Part shown: in pieces, positions 11,561 to 23,005 of the stretch | Position numbering within the stretch: position 1 is the stretch's first letter | Layout: every line of letters begins with the position of its first letter | Source: Symbiodinium natans | Taxonomy: Eukaryota > Sar > Dinophyceae > Suessiales > Symbiodiniaceae | Direction of reading: 5' to 3' | Assembly (NCBI GenBank): GCA_905221605.1 | Contig: CAJNDS010002814.1 | Span: forward strand, 52,501-116,500 | DNA: 64,000 nt | Notes under the pieces: model-generated | The model's input: the letters and a program-made list of their open reading frames with translations, nothing else | Databases searched by the model: none | Told to the model about the DNA's origin: nothing | Program-made: the position numbers and the translations under genes

Positions 11561-11998
11561 GAGACCATACTTCTCCAGCATGTGGCAAGCCTTCATGTTC
11601 TTGGAGCTTGCGTTGCCCGCAAGGCACACGGGCACCAGCCCTGCGTCTTCATGCCATCGTCGGACTGAAGGGAGGAGGTCCTCTGGAAAAGCGGATGTGC
11701 CACTGGGCCTCGGCTGTTTCGCAAGGCACTGGGGGGAGACACCATGCAATGGTTTTCTTAACCCTAAACCCGTAAACCCCGAAACCCCCAAACCCTACAC
11801 CCCTAAACCCCTACTCCCCTAAACCCCAAAACCCCAAACACCCCTAAACCCCTAAACCCGTAACCCGAAACCCTCAGAACTCTCAGAACCAACCCTACTT
11901 GCATCCCAGGGAGCTGCCGGAATGTGCCACATTTGGAGCCATCAGGCAGCACATACTCGTAGGGCCCGGGGTAGTCGGGGTCCACGGCACAGATGAAT
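11561..11998 (-). CDS. Two exons of an unrecognised gene
   Basis: Two minus-strand islands look coding. The first (about 11998-11905) reads …RFICAVDPDYPGPYEYVLPDG…FRQLPGMQ and is followed by GTAGGG, a usable donor. The second (about 11720-11561) reads …EDLLPSVRRWHEDAGLVPVCLAG…MLEKYGLNNIP…. A degenerate CCCTAAA array (11757-11880) lies in the presumed intron between them. I do not recognise the family. The exons could belong to a gene of their own or to the 3' end of the long minus-strand gene starting at 19758. Confidence 0.4.
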
Positions 11999-12024
11999 CG
12001 CGACTTGCACCTTGAACATGCTTT

Positions 12025-12300
12025 AGTTAGGGTTTAGGGTTTAGGGTTTTAGGGGTTTGAGGGTTTATGGGTTTGAGGGTGAAAGGGTTGAGGGTTTGGA
12101 GGTTTAAGGGTTTGAGGGTTTACGGGTTTGAGGGTTGGAGGGTTTAAGGGTTTAAAGGCGGCTTAAGGGATTTCAGGGTTTAGGGGTTTAAGGGTGTAGG
12201 GGTTTAAGGGTTTAAGGGTTCAAGGGTTCAAGGGTTTAAGGGTTTCAGGCTTTAAGGGTTTAAAGGTAAAGGGTTTAAGGGTCTGATTCAGAGGCTAGCA
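12025..12300 (+). repeat. Degenerate TTTAGGG-type array
   Basis: About 250 bp of GGGTTTAAGGGTTTGAGGG-type repeats, heavily mutated compared with the perfect arrays nearby, so apparently older. Confidence 0.85.
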
Positions 12301-12425
12301 GGTTCAACTTTACGTACTCTCGGACCGACAGTTGAACTGAGAAATGCGCATGCTAAAAACCTGGATTCTGATCTTCTTGAGTGGCATGACAAGACCAAGT
12401 AGAAACTCGAAGAAGCCGGTAGAAC
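12300..12425 (+). other. Coding-like island between arrays
   Basis: The plus frame reads …GPTVELRNAHAKNLDSDLL… with one in-frame stop, bounded by a G-strand array on the left and a C-strand array (12439-12525) on the right. Possibly a decayed plus-strand exon; not identified. A second such island lies at 12605-12760 (…NSGYYSNKYPKRNNTLGN…). Confidence 0.25.
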
Positions 12426-12762
12426 TCCATCTACAGTAACCCCAAACCCTAAACGCCTAAACCCTAAACCCCAAACCCTAAATCACAAACCCTAAACCCT
12501 AAACCCCAAACCCTAAACTCTCAGCAAATGCATGCGTAAAAGGAACATGACTGGTTAAGCGGCTAACCTATTCTCCTGTTTAGGGTTGAGGGTTTAGGGT
12601 TGAGGGCTTATGGTATACGAGGACGTAGTGCCACACAACATGCGATGTGGGGGGCAGTTGTTCTGAATTCTGGTTACTATTCGAACAAGTATCCCAAAAG
12701 GAACAACACTTTGGGAAACCTGCCATGTAGTGCATGATGAGGCCCTCAACTCTACAACAATC

Positions 12763-13262
12763 CTAAACCCCAAACCCCCACCCCCAAATCCCAAATCCCA
12801 AACCCTAAACCCTAAACCCTATAATCCTGACCCCAAACCCTAAACCCTAAACCCTGAACCCTAAACCCTAAACCCTCATCCTAAACCCTAAGCCCTGAAA
12901 CCTTTCAAGCCCCCCCCTCCCCCCCCCCTCATCAGGGGCACTTGTCGTCTGGAAGGCCAGGGCTGCAGTGGTCATAAGGCCGGAACTCCTGTTGCCGAGA
13001 GGCATACTTAAGTTGTAGGGTTTAGGGTTTAGGGTTTAGGGTTTAGGGTTTAGGGTTTAGGGTTTAGGGTTTAGGGTTTAAGGTTTAGGGTTTAGGGTTT
13101 GGGGTTTAGGGTTTAGGGTTTAGGGTTTAGGGTTTAGGGTTTAGGGTTAGGGTTTGGGGTTTATAGTTTTAGGGTTTGGGGTTTAAGGTTTGGGGTTTGG
13201 AGTTGTTGGCCTTGCCCTTAGGTTCAGGCTCTCGGGTTTAGGGTTTCGGGTTAAGGTTTAAG
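12763..13262. repeat. Opposed CCCTAAA and TTTAGGG arrays
   Basis: C-strand array 12763-12905 and G-strand array 13015-13262 face each other across about 110 bp. That spacer holds a minus-strand exon candidate (13012-12937) reading …YASRQQEFRPYDHCSPGLP… and ending in TGA, which could be the last exon of a minus-strand gene. 13263-14095 carries only weak coding-like patches on the minus strand (near 13600-13300 and 13925-13860). Confidence 0.8.
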
Positions 13263-14099
13263 GCTTAGCAGTTGCCTGGTCAGGGCAGTACGTGTGGGTT
13301 CAGGGGGCTCTTTTGGCATATTGGGCACCTCTAAATAGAAGCGTCGTTTTGGGGCCCCAAAGTAGTGCTCCAGCCCTGATTTGTGAGACCCCCGTACGTA
13401 CTTCAATATAGTCGTCGTATACAATACCGTACATTTCACTGGAGGACGATTTGCAAGGGGATAGGTCACACAGGTCACGCATGAGCAGTACCTGGACTTC
13501 CCTTGTCCAGCGTGGCAAAGCACAGAACTCTTTCTTTAAAAGCGCTCTAAATCGCCTCGGCTTCCGGCTGAGTCGTCTAGAACAAGCAGACCAGGATCTT
13601 TTGAGCAAGGTCCAGGTGGGGTTTGATGTTTTTGTGCTAACTTATGGGCCTTTCGTAGTTTAGGGCACCAAAACGCAAAACGGGCCTAAACCCTTTCGGA
13701 GTGCCCGCAATATGTTCAACCACGCTACAATCCCTAAGGAGTATGGGCTTGCAGTCCAGGGTTTACGGCTTAGGCTTTCTCCTGACCCTCAACCCCAAAA
13801 ACCCTACCTCCGAAACCTGCCATTTGAGACTAACTGAGTCAGGCCTTCATCTGATATTCAAGGGGCGGCAGCATCCGCGAAGAGTTCCTTCGCTGCCCCA
13901 GGAGCAGAGCAGGAAAGCACCACTCGAAAAGGACAATCCCCCCCCCCCCCCCCCCCAAAAAAAATACACATTCACCAGTCTTCACACTATCTACACTCAC
14001 CAGAAACAAGAAGCTTAACATGTACCCTGTCGGGCCAAGGCTAAGGCCTGTACCATACAGCATCAACCCGAAGAGTCCGCAACTCATACCCTCAATGAT

Positions 14100-14605
14100 A
14101 CGCCCCAAACCCTAAACCCTAAACCCTAAATCCTAAACCCTAAACCCTATATCCTAAATCCGAAATTTACCCTCCTTTAGTACCAAGAGCTGTGAACAAG
14201 TTTGCACCTCGTTGGACTCAAGTTCTCGGGTTTAGGATGTTGGGTTTCGGGTTTAGGGTTTAGGGTTTAGGGTTTAGGGTTTAGGGTTTAGGGTTTAGGG
14301 TTTAGGGTTTAGGGTTCTGGGTTTACGGGGACTCAGGGTTTCGCTCTAGGACAAAAACTGCTGCAAGCAGCGTCGGGTCAGGAACTTGGACGTCCACTTG
14401 CATCATGTTCGGCACCCTGGAAATCTGCCTCTGAAGCGCTTCCGGGTCGTCGGTCACCTCACTTCCCCAATGCCCATGGGGGAAGGAGAGGCTTGAACTT
14501 CCAGATTTGTACTGAGCCTCCCAAACCCTAAACCCTAAACCCTAAGCCCCAAACCCTAAACCCTAAACCCTAAACCCTAAACCCTAAAGCCCCAAGCCCT
14601 AAACA
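14100..14605. repeat. Alternating telomere-like arrays around an exon candidate
   Basis: CCCTAAA at 14103-14165, TTTAGGG at 14245-14315, CCCTAAA at 14520-14600. Between the last two, the minus strand is open with a protein-like reading (…EVTDDPEALQRQISRVPNMM…, about 14475-14345). A further open patch (…KEYAQAVRRGNAFRLRRLQS…, about 14720-14610) follows. Both are candidate C-terminal exons of the arylsulfatase but do not match that family clearly. Confidence 0.6.
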
Positions 14606-15149
14606 TCAGAGAAGCAAGGCACCTTGAGGCCGAGACCCTCGGCAACGGACTGCAGCCTCCGGAGCCGGAAAGCATTGCCCCTCCGCACGGCCTGGGCGTA
14701 CTCCTTGGTGGCCCCCACAAGCGTCTTAGACTAGGGGTGCCCCCTTTCTTGGTGCTTGCGTCTTTTTTAAAACCCTAAACCCTAAACCCTACACCCCAAA
14801 CCAAAAGAGGCAAGAGAGCAGCACTCGGCCAGCGAGACTCTTCACCCTCCAACACCAAGGCAAGATCTTCTCCAGGATTGGCCGTGAGATTAACCTAGGT
14901 TGGCCCGTTTGGGTTTGAGATTTAGGGTTTAGGGTTTAGGGTTTAAATGTTTCAGGCCCGCCGAAGAATACTCCTAAGTAAGCTCCTCTTGACCCCAACA
15001 AGGCCACAAAGGCCAAGACATCCCCCAAGCAAGGGCCGAGCAGCTGCTTTGGGTGGGCTGTGGGTCTGGACGTAATTCTCCTTGGTAGCCCAGCAACCAC
15101 CCTTCTTCGGGTTGGTTACTTTAAATAGGGAACCCAGAACCCAAAAAAA

Positions 15150-15215
15150 CAATAAGAATAATAATTATAATTATAATTATAATATATATATATATATATA
15201 TATTAAAAAAAAAAT
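15150..15215. repeat. A/T-rich microsatellite
   Basis: AATAATTATAATTATAATTATAAT followed by (TA)n and an A-run. It is flanked by a 12-bp inverted repeat: TTGGTAGCCCAG on the left near 15085 and CTGGGCTACCAA on the right near 15222. Confidence 0.8.
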
Positions 15216-15229
15216 GTACCACTGGGCTA

Positions 15230-17567
15230 CCAAGTCTCCCAGCCAAGCCCGCCGCAGGTGCAGAGTCGACTCGGGCTCCCCAGGCAGCATTTCCCCGTCC
15301 CCCCGCAGTACATCGGAGCCGTGGCCTTTGCCCCGCCGTCCACCCAGAGCTGGGTCTGGTAGTACACCTGGGTTTAGGGTTTAGGGTTTAGGGTTTAGGG
15401 TTTAGGGTTTAGGGTTTAGGGTTTAGGGTTTAGGGTTTAGGGTTTAGGGTTTAGGGTTTAGGGTAGGGGCTTTAGGGGCTTAGGGTTCTTAGGAGCTTCG
15501 GGTTTTTTGAGTCTAGGTTTTCGGGGGGGTCTGGAGCGTATCGGGTGCGACGCAGGTGTCTCTTTCTAGCAGGAAACCTGCAAGAATCCAGGCGCGGTGT
15601 CCTTCGTTTAGGGTTCAGGGTTCAGGGCTTAGAGACCCACCCACCTTGTGCTCTCCGACCCGGACTGCAAAAAGCGTGGTGCCGCACCAGTAGGCAAACG
15701 TGCCTAAACTCCGGGCTTGAAGGGCAAGACAAAACACGAAGTTTGCAAGGAAGCTTGCAGGGATCCATGATGATACCCTAAGCCCTAAGCCCGAAAACCC
15801 TAAACCACAAGTGGCCCCCCCCAAAAAAAGGGGTGAGATTCCCAAAAAAAAAACATCAAAACCTAAAGCCGAAAAGCAAAACAAAGCTCACCCAAGGGCA
15901 GTCGAAGCACCCTCGGGCTTTCCGGAGGGGTCGGGACGGGAGATCAAGCTCTCAGATATGTCGCGGCCATCCAGGCTTCCTTCAGGCTTAGGGGGTTTAG
16001 GGTTTAGGGTTTAGGGTTTCGGGTTTAGGGTTTAGGGTTTAGGGTTTAGGGTTTAGGGGTTAGGGGTTAGGGGTTAGGGTTTAGGATCTAGGGCTTAGGG
16101 GGTTTACAGGGTTCTAGAGTTTAGGGGGTTTATGGGGTTTATGGGTTTCGTGGGTTGATAGGGTTTGTAGGGTCTACAGGGTTTAAGGTAGCATCTGGGT
16201 GGTTCACGTCGCGGGGCCCTCCTGCCTACTTTCGTGGATTCGGGAACCCCAAACGATGAAGGGGCTTCAGCGAAACCCTAAACCCCTCAAGACTCCTGAA
16301 GCAGTGCCACAAGTCAGATAACTGCGCTGAACCCCTAGAAGGGGGCGCCACAACTTAGTGAACCGCCCTGTTTAGGGTTCTGCGCTTAAATTTAAGGTTT
16401 AAGGTTTAGGGTTTAGGGTTGAGGGATTAGGGTTTAGGGTTTAGGGTTTAGGGTTTAGGGTTTAGGGTTTAGGGTTTAGGGTGCCCCCTAAGCCCCTACG
16501 CTTTAAAACGCATCATGTCGTACCGGGCCCAGCATCCGATGTCGTCAACTTGACCTCCAGCAAGTGCGACCATGGTTGGCAGCAGGTCCTGGAAGATTAA
16601 GGGCGTAGGGTTTAGGGTTTAGGGTTTAGGGTTTAGGGGTTAGGGTTTAGGGGTTTAGGGGTTTAGGGGTTTAGGGGTTTAGGGGTTTAGGGGTTTTAGG
16701 TTTTTTAGGTTTTTAGGGTTTAGGGTTTGGGCCTTTAGGGTTTAGGGGCTTTAAGGGTTTAGGGGCTTTAAGGGTTTAGGGGCTTTAAGGGTTTGAGGGT
16801 TTAGGGTTTAGGGTTTAGGGTTTAGGGGCTTTAAGGGTTTGAGGGTTTAAGGCTTCAAGGGTTTTGAAGGTTGGAGGCTTTAAGGGTGAGGGATTTATGG
16901 GGTCTAAGGGCTTAAGGGGCTAGGGGTAAGTTAGCAGGGTTGAGGGCTTGAGGTGCTCGAAGCGGGGCTAATAAGGGGAGTTCAGGGCGCCTGGGGTGGC
17001 GGGTTTAAGGCAGCTTCTCAAAAAAGGGCAAGCTTGTGACTCCCAACAGTGAAAAATTGAGACAGGCATGATGTAGGGACTCGAGAGCAGACTCTCACAG
17101 GAACAATTCCCCTCTGTAGGATTTAGGGGTGTAGGGTTTAGGTAAACTTGCCACCAAGGTCCATCTGTGAAGCAACCAGCGGATTCACAGTTCCGCCCTT
17201 AATCTTCCCAGGCCACCAAAAGATTCCGGGTACTCTCACGCCGCCTTCCCACACTTGCCCTTTTCCGCCACCTTGACAAAACAAGAACTGCACAAATCAA
17301 ACCCCTAAACCCTAAGCCCTAAACCCTAAACCCTAAACCCTAACACCGAGGTTCGGGGCATAGAGCTGAAGCCTGAACCCTCAACCCTCAACCCTCAACC
17401 GCAGCCAGGACGCTGAGTGGGCCCGGGAGGGAGACGGTGGCGGCATTGCAGGGAGTGCATCCATAGGCTCCCAAGGTGCCTTCCGGGGACTATAGCCTGT
17501 ATAAGGGCTTTTGGGCGTCGGGTGGTTGAGGGTTTAGCGTTCGGGTTTAGGGTTTAGGGTTTAGGGT

Positions 17568-17613
<46 letters not shown>

Positions 17614-19758
17614 GGTTTAGGGTTTAGGGTTTAGGGTTTAGGGTTTAGGGTTTAGGGTTTAGGGTTTAGGGTTTACGGTTTAGGGTTTAGGGTTTAGGGT
17701 TTAGGGTTTAGGGTTTAGGGTTTAGGGTTTAGGGTTTAGGGTTTAGAATCCCTAACCCCAAACCTCTAAATCCGTTTTGTTCCTCGGGCCTGACTCATCT
17801 TCCCGTTGGAACTCAGGCAGTTGTATCCTGCAGTTCGTCGGACAGTGAGAGGAGGCAAACTCAAGGTAAGGCCCGTTGTCGGAGCTCAGGAGCACCATTG
17901 TGTTCTCCTGGGTTTAGGGTTTAAGGTTAGGGTTTAAGGTTTAGGGTTTAGGGTTTCGGGTTTCGGGCTTAGGGTTTAGGGCTTCCTGAACTTCGGGTCT
18001 CTTACCCTATGAACACAATTCAGGGGTTCTGCTTTCCAAAAGTGACCCAAAGTTCGACTAGTCTCAGCACTCTGAAGGGCTTAGGATGCAATGCCTTTGG
18101 AACATTCGGACCAGAAATTTAAAGAAACTGCTGAATCTACAAGATCTTGTGCTTGAATACCATGGCTAGAGACTCCTATCCTAGACCCTCAGGAGTGAAG
18201 CACCGTCAGGAAGTGCTCTCAACACAAACTCCTAAACATAGGAAGAAGCAAGACAGCCGTCAGATGGGGCACCTGCTTCGTGGCCACGAGCTCATCCAGA
18301 AGCACACCCACGGCCCAGTCCATCTCGCTGACCATGTCGGTCCAGAAGCGCTGTGTTGGGTCCGACACGAAGAACCGGCTGGGGTTCCATGGCACATGCA
18401 CCGCAGTGAAGGCATGCTGGAAGAACCAGGGCTTTGCGCCGCCGGCTTTGCTTCGGATGAAGCTGAGGGTCACGTTGAGCTGCCGCGCGGTCATGTTTTC
18501 CCAACGAATCGGCTGCTCCAACACCTCACCGCGGCTGTTGAGGACATGGCTGAAGGAACCTTGGCTTGATGAAGACTCGGGTTTCTTTCGTTTTTTGTGT
18601 TTGATTTAGTTTGTTTTGGTTCGTTGTTCTCTTTTTGGGGAGATTCGGGGTCTTGGGTGGTTTTGCGAGGAGTTTTTGAGGGGTTTGGGTTTGGGATGGC
18701 TTTTGAGGCGTTTTGGGGTGCTTTGGGGTTTGGGGTATGATAGTTGAACTGACGACTTGGTATCGTACGATGTCAAAGGTGAATTCAGGTACCACGCATA
18801 CGGTGCCTCACGAAAAGTGCTCGCACCAGAAAACCAAATCTCCTGCCTCCAAACCCCCCCCCCCCCCGGCCCAAAAAATATAGTAACACACGGTGCACAA
18901 CTCTCTACGGGTTTAGGAGTTAGGGTTTAGGGTTTCGGGCCAAATTTGGGGGTTGTTCCTACTGCTTGGAGGACTCAGGAGCACATGTGCATCACCTCCG
19001 GGTTGTCAGGCGGGTTTAGCATACCACCATGGCATGGTTCTCCATTGGAGCCCTCCAAGAAGAACTCGACGGAGTCAAAGCCGTGATTCCAGGCGGCATA
19101 TGCAAAGGGGTCGGTGCCATTGGTGAGGCCCATGTGCCACTTCCCGGAGTAGCCGGTGTCATAGCCTTGCACCATGCAGAAGCACCGCAATGTCTGCAAG
19201 GCATGAGAACGTGCAAGAAGCAAACAATGAAAAGGTTACAGGTTTTGAGGCTGGGCAACCCAGCTTCTTGAGCCGTTTTGCGGTGGTCTCCTCAGTGGTG
19301 GGTAGGCCTCCCCTCGCGCCTGTGTTGGCAAAGATGCGCAGGTGCTGATCGACGCCCGCGAAGCGGACGGGATCGCGACCTACCAGGGACGCCATCCTTG
19401 ACGGCGAGCAGATGGCGCGGGGAGCGTAGAAGTTGGTCATGACCATACCCTCCGAAGCCATGCGCTTCAGGCGCGGCGTCTTGAGCACGTGCTTGCGCCC
19501 AGGGTCGGTGGGTCGAAGAGGGCACTGCTCGTAGGGAAGGGTGTTGGGACAGATATCAACGTCTCCAAAGCCAAGGTCATCCACCAAGATAAATAAGAAG
19601 TTGGGTCTTTGCTGACCTTGTTGGGTGTATTCCTTCTCACCTCGACTCAGCAGGGACGTCTGATCAGAAAGGTCGCAGGCGCCCGCGGCGCAGGGCTCCG
19701 AGCTCGTGCCGGCCACCGAACTCGCGAGCAAAAGCATCGCTGCCATGGCCAAGGCCAT
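15230..19758 (-). CDS. Arylsulfatase (sulfatase family), at least nine exons
   Basis: Exon 1 (19758-19260) starts with a signal-peptide-like MALAMAAMLLLASSVAG, then …FLFILVDDLGFGD (metal-binding D60, D61) and C-S-P-S-R at Cys117, the formylglycine motif of sulfatases. CTGG|GT…AAG|GC joins it to exon 2 (19165-~18985) with GYSGKWHMG, the second sulfatase signature. Further exons: ~18550-18273 (…HVPWNPSRFF…DMVSEMDWAVG); 17907-~17780 with SSDNGP; ~17275-17150 with WEGGVRVPGIFWWPGKI; ~16612-16530 with DLLPTMVALAGG; ~15985-15890 with LDGRDIS; ~15735-15650 with FAYWCGTTLFAVRVGEHK; ~15365-15240 with TQLWVDGG. Sulfatases hydrolyse sulfate esters, here probably in the secretory path or outside the cell, and need a formylglycine-generating enzyme. 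Most introns contain telomere-like arrays, and two acceptors are formed by CCCTAAACCCAG. The last exons are not settled. An upstream in-frame ATG at 19878 is less likely as the start. Confidence 0.85.
15370..15480 (+). repeat. TTTAGGG array in a sulfatase intron
   Basis: About 14 near-perfect heptamers. On the minus (gene) strand the array supplies the intron 3' end …CCCTAAACCCAG just before the exon that begins at about 15369. Confidence 0.95.
15988..16480 (+). repeat. TTTAGGG-type arrays in a sulfatase intron
   Basis: Arrays at 15988-16090 and 16390-16480 with decayed repeats (GGGTTTATGGGGTTT) to about 16190. Between them, 16195-16370 has no recognised exon. Confidence 0.9.
16605..16930 (+). 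repeat. TTTAGGG / TTTAGGGG / 16-mer array
   Basis: Starts as TTTAGGG, becomes a run of the octamer TTTAGGGG (16640-16695), then a 16-mer GGCTTTAAGGGTTTAG, then decays. Several distinct unit types are each locally homogeneous. Confidence 0.9.
17300..17985. repeat. Mixed telomere-like arrays flanking sulfatase exons
   Basis: CCCTAAA at 17300-17343 with CCCTCAA at 17377-17400; G-strand array at 17525-17745 containing a block of TTGAGGG (about 17571-17612) between TTTAGGG blocks; and a G-strand array at 17910-17985 directly abutting the SSDNGP exon. 17400-17520 and 17985-18270 hold no recognised exon. Confidence 0.9.
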
Positions 19759-19954
19759 GGCCACCCTCGCCCTTGCAGAAGGAAAGAAAAAAAGAGCTAA
19801 AGGTCCGGCTGAAGCTAGGCCAACATATGGAGCCGAGAGAGAGCAGCCGCGACACTGATCGGAAAACAAGAAGAACAAGACCCTGAAGGCCAGAGATAGG
19901 GAGAGAGAGCTGAAGAGAGATAGAGGGATGATCTGGGATTATCATGCATACAAA

Positions 19955-20200
19955 AAAAGACAAAGACAAAGACAAAGACAAAGACAAAGACAAAGACAGA
20001 GACAGAAGACAGATTGACAGAGACTGGCTGGCAGAGATAGACTGACAGAGGTAGACCGACAGAGACAGAGACTAAACGGACGGAGACAGATAAAGACAGG
20101 CCGAGACAGACAAAGATAGACAGAGACTTACAATGACGGGGCTGGACAGACAGAGACAGAGATAGGCAGACAGAGCCCGAGCCACAGCAAGAGAAGATCT
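19955..20200 (+). repeat. GACAAA/GACAGA microsatellite
   Basis: (ACAAAG)n at about 19957-19995, decaying into GACAGA-type hexamers to about 20180, just upstream of the sulfatase start on its coding strand. 20200-20385 shows no gene. Confidence 0.9.
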
Positions 20201-20384
20201 AACCCCGAATCCGGGGCCGCTTCATCGTCGGATCATTGGGAGTCAGGAAAAATGAAGATAATTCGTGCTATCCTTGATATTACAGATGAGATACCAAAAA
20301 CCATTCCCTGAATCCGCGAGTTATGTTCCGATAAACCCAGCCTGCGCGAGGGAGCACCATGAAGCTATCAACGCTCCGATGACT

Positions 20385-20712
20385 GATGGGTTTTAGGGTT
20401 TTAGGGTTTATGGGGTTTAGGGTTTTAGGGTTTTAGGGTGTTAGGGTTTTAGGGGTTAGGGTTTAGGGTTTTAGGGTTTAGGGTTTAGGGTTTAGGGGTT
20501 AGGGTGTAGGGTTGCAGGGTTTCAGGGGACTTAGGGATCCGGCGTCCTGGGACGCTGAGGATGTGGCAACGCGGGCTCGGCCATGGTTGTGGAGGGAAGG
20601 CGGCGCAAAGGGGAGAGTGCCAAGGTGGTTGAAGGTTCAGGGTTCAGGGTTTAGGGTTTAGGGTTTAGAGTTTAAGGTTTAGGGTTTAGGGTTTAGGGTT
20701 TAGGGTTTAGAA
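20385..20712 (+). repeat. TTTAGGG-type arrays
   Basis: Irregular array 20390-20530 (GGGTTTTAGGG-rich) and array 20640-20710, separated by about 100 bp with an open plus frame (…WDAEDVATRARPWLW…) that might be an exon but is not identified. 20713-20950 is anonymous A/T-richer DNA. Confidence 0.85.
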
Positions 20713-20949
20713 TCCTTTAAGGAATTCCACTAAGAATAACATAGCATTCTCCCTTTTATGATTAGTAAAGATTTCTATGGAAAGATATTAATTCTCCATC
20801 TATATCTTCTGCAAATTTAGGGTTGGTTACCGTTGTTGGGTTCAGCACGTCTCTGAAGTACTCCAAGCATGCGCCAAGCAGTACAAAAAAGGCACATGCA
20901 CGCTGCTGTTTGCGTAGCTGCAGTGGGTCCATCTGGACGCAAATGGCTT

Positions 20950-23005
20950 CAGGTTCCAAATCTCCTGGCAGCCAGTGGCAGCTGACTCATACAGTCGCCA
21001 TTGCATCTGGGTGCAGCTGACTTGTTTTAATCCTGCGCGAGCTTTCCCCCTCCTCAGTCTTCGAAGGGGTCTCTTTGAAGCCCGCCCAAGACAGGCGCCG
21101 AGCAAGGTTCTGCTCAGAGGCGCGCCTGGAAAGACAGTGTCGAAATGATCGTGGAGCTTCCAGAAACGAGTGTACCCCATTGTCCAAGTGTAGTAGACGG
21201 CCCCTGTAAACGGGCCCCCTAGAAAAACGGGAGGAAGTCCCCACCCTATGCGGCTTGTCCCGCAGCACTTTACTGTTCGACGAATTCTTGCTTTTTGTGG
21301 CTAACCTCATCTCCAACGGACACAGGATTGTGTAGCTTGAGCATTCCTTAAATGGCACCTGCCCAGAGATCAGCAACCAAGTCATGGTCCGACTTGCAAG
21401 TAGCCATGGTCGGCTGAGATTCGATGGGACGCGCCCACAGGACAGAGCAAGGCTGCTGACCTCTTGGCCTGAGTGCCTCATTGCGGAAGGCAGCACGCCT
21501 TTGCGCGCCTTTGCTTTGCACCTGCACAGCGCAGCCCGCCGAAGGCAACAAAGCGCTTTGGACGTGTCGGGGCTGACATTTTAGAACGTGCGTCGGCCTT
21601 ATGATGACAACAGGGCCGAAACGATCAACGCGCAAAAATCTCGTCGCCGGTCGCCGCATCGACAGCGGAGTTTTCTCAACATGCCGCAGAACTGAGGCTG
21701 CCACACACAGCATCAACGTCGCGAAGATCTTTCCAAAGGACCTGGAGGCTTGATGTGCAGGATTTGCGTATAGGCCGGGCTGCGATTCTTGGCCGAGGGA
21801 AAGCCATGAAAGACGTTCTGAAGCCAAACCCTTAGCCCTTGAACCCAGAATTATCTGCCTGGCTTCAACCCAACCCCCCCCCCCAAGCCAGAAGCCCTCA
21901 AGACTGGTGCCATCAAACAGCTGAGCCCCGGTACGGAAGTGCGCGACCAAGGAGTCGCAGACGCAGAGGCCCAGAACCTCTCTCAGAGTCCAGGAGCCAA
22001 AACGCCTCTTCGGGGCCTTGGGGCTTTGCGCGGCCATGGTTTCCCCCGACCTGCTTGCCCACGCTGTGGGCGCAGAGCGCACAGAAGGGCCCGTGTGGGC
22101 AGCCGCGAACCTGGGAGCTGCTTTGTCAAAAGCATACAGAAAGCCAATCCCACCAAAAGAAGTACCCAAACCCGAGCAAGAAACCAACTCAAGCCGACCC
22201 AAACCCTACCTGACACAAACGGTGCAAAAAATCCAGGGCCCCGCTTGTGTGGATTCGCGGGGCACCACGGCGTAGAGCGGGTCATCTGTCAGTTGCTGGC
22301 ACCTGGGTGTAGCGCAGTGCAGTAAGCGCGGGTTATAAGAGGGGGCGGAGGTTCCATATCGCGCAGAACGCGAAGATGTCGAACGAGAACGATACCGAAC
22401 TTTCGCTGCCCAGAACGACATCGAAACGCATCGTTTCCGGTTCACTTCCGCTGTGCCACTGCACTGGGGTCCTGGGCGCTCTGAGGCTCCGGCTCGATGC
22501 ACCAGAAAATGCTGTCCGAGGCTTGCCGCTCCGGGGCGGGGGCCTGCGGCAGCCACGGCCGCGCACATTCAGACGCCGCAAGCCCCGAAGCCCCAAGACT
22601 AACCCCAGAAAAACACAGCAAAACAACAGCTAAGCTACAGCTCAACTCCTGCAACCCCCCCCGTGTTCCCAAAACTCAAAGACGCCTCAGCTGCCGCTGC
22701 CTGGGGCTCGACGAGGATCTCCTCCTGCGCACACGCGCGAGCGTGCGGGCGCGCGGGCGCGGATCTCTTGTGGATCAACAGAAGAAGCCCTGCCTCGCAC
22801 TTGGGGATGCAAGCCTCCACAGCACACAGCAATGGGCTTAGGGTTTAGGGTTAGGGGGTTTGGGTTTAGGGTTTAGGGTTTAGGATTTAGGGTTTAGGGT
22901 TTAGGGTTTAGGCTAATAGGGTTCAGGGTTTAGGGGAGCCTGGCACCCCAAGAAAGAGCTCCACAGCTCCATCGTGGTATTGAGCCACGGCCACAGCTCG
23001 GCCAT
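20950..23005 (-). CDS. Unrecognised multi-exon gene, tandem copy A
   Basis: Minus-strand exons are inferred from blocks conserved in order with copy B. ATG at 23005 (MAELWPWLN…LWSSFLGCQA); …EACIPKCEAGLLLL… (~22822-22762); QEEILVEPQ (~22732-22685); …ASDSIFWCIEPE… (~22565-22440); CQQLTDDPLYAVVPRE (~22305-22240); RGCPHGPFCALCAHSVGKQ (from 22110, after a CAG acceptor); REVLGLCVCDSLVAHFRTG (~21995-21905); then blocks near 21735-21400 and a 47-bp block at 21041-21087 identical in copy B. C-P-H-G-P-F-C-x2-C may bind zinc. Frame changes between blocks fit introns. The family is unknown to me and the cellular role cannot be inferred. Differences between copies fall largely at third codon positions in the CPHGPFC block, supporting coding. 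Confidence 0.55.
21041..21087 (-). other. 47-bp block identical in tandem copies A and B
   Basis: Identical to 23366-23412 while neighbouring DNA differs strongly. The minus-strand reading GFKETPSKTEEGES is open in both copies. It contains the palindrome CTTCGAAG. It may be an exon under constraint, a regulatory or RNA element, or a tract of recent gene conversion. Confidence 0.6.

Noticed and set aside
12000-18000. CRISPR array
   Set aside because: The repeats are contiguous short heptamers without spacers, in a eukaryotic genome.
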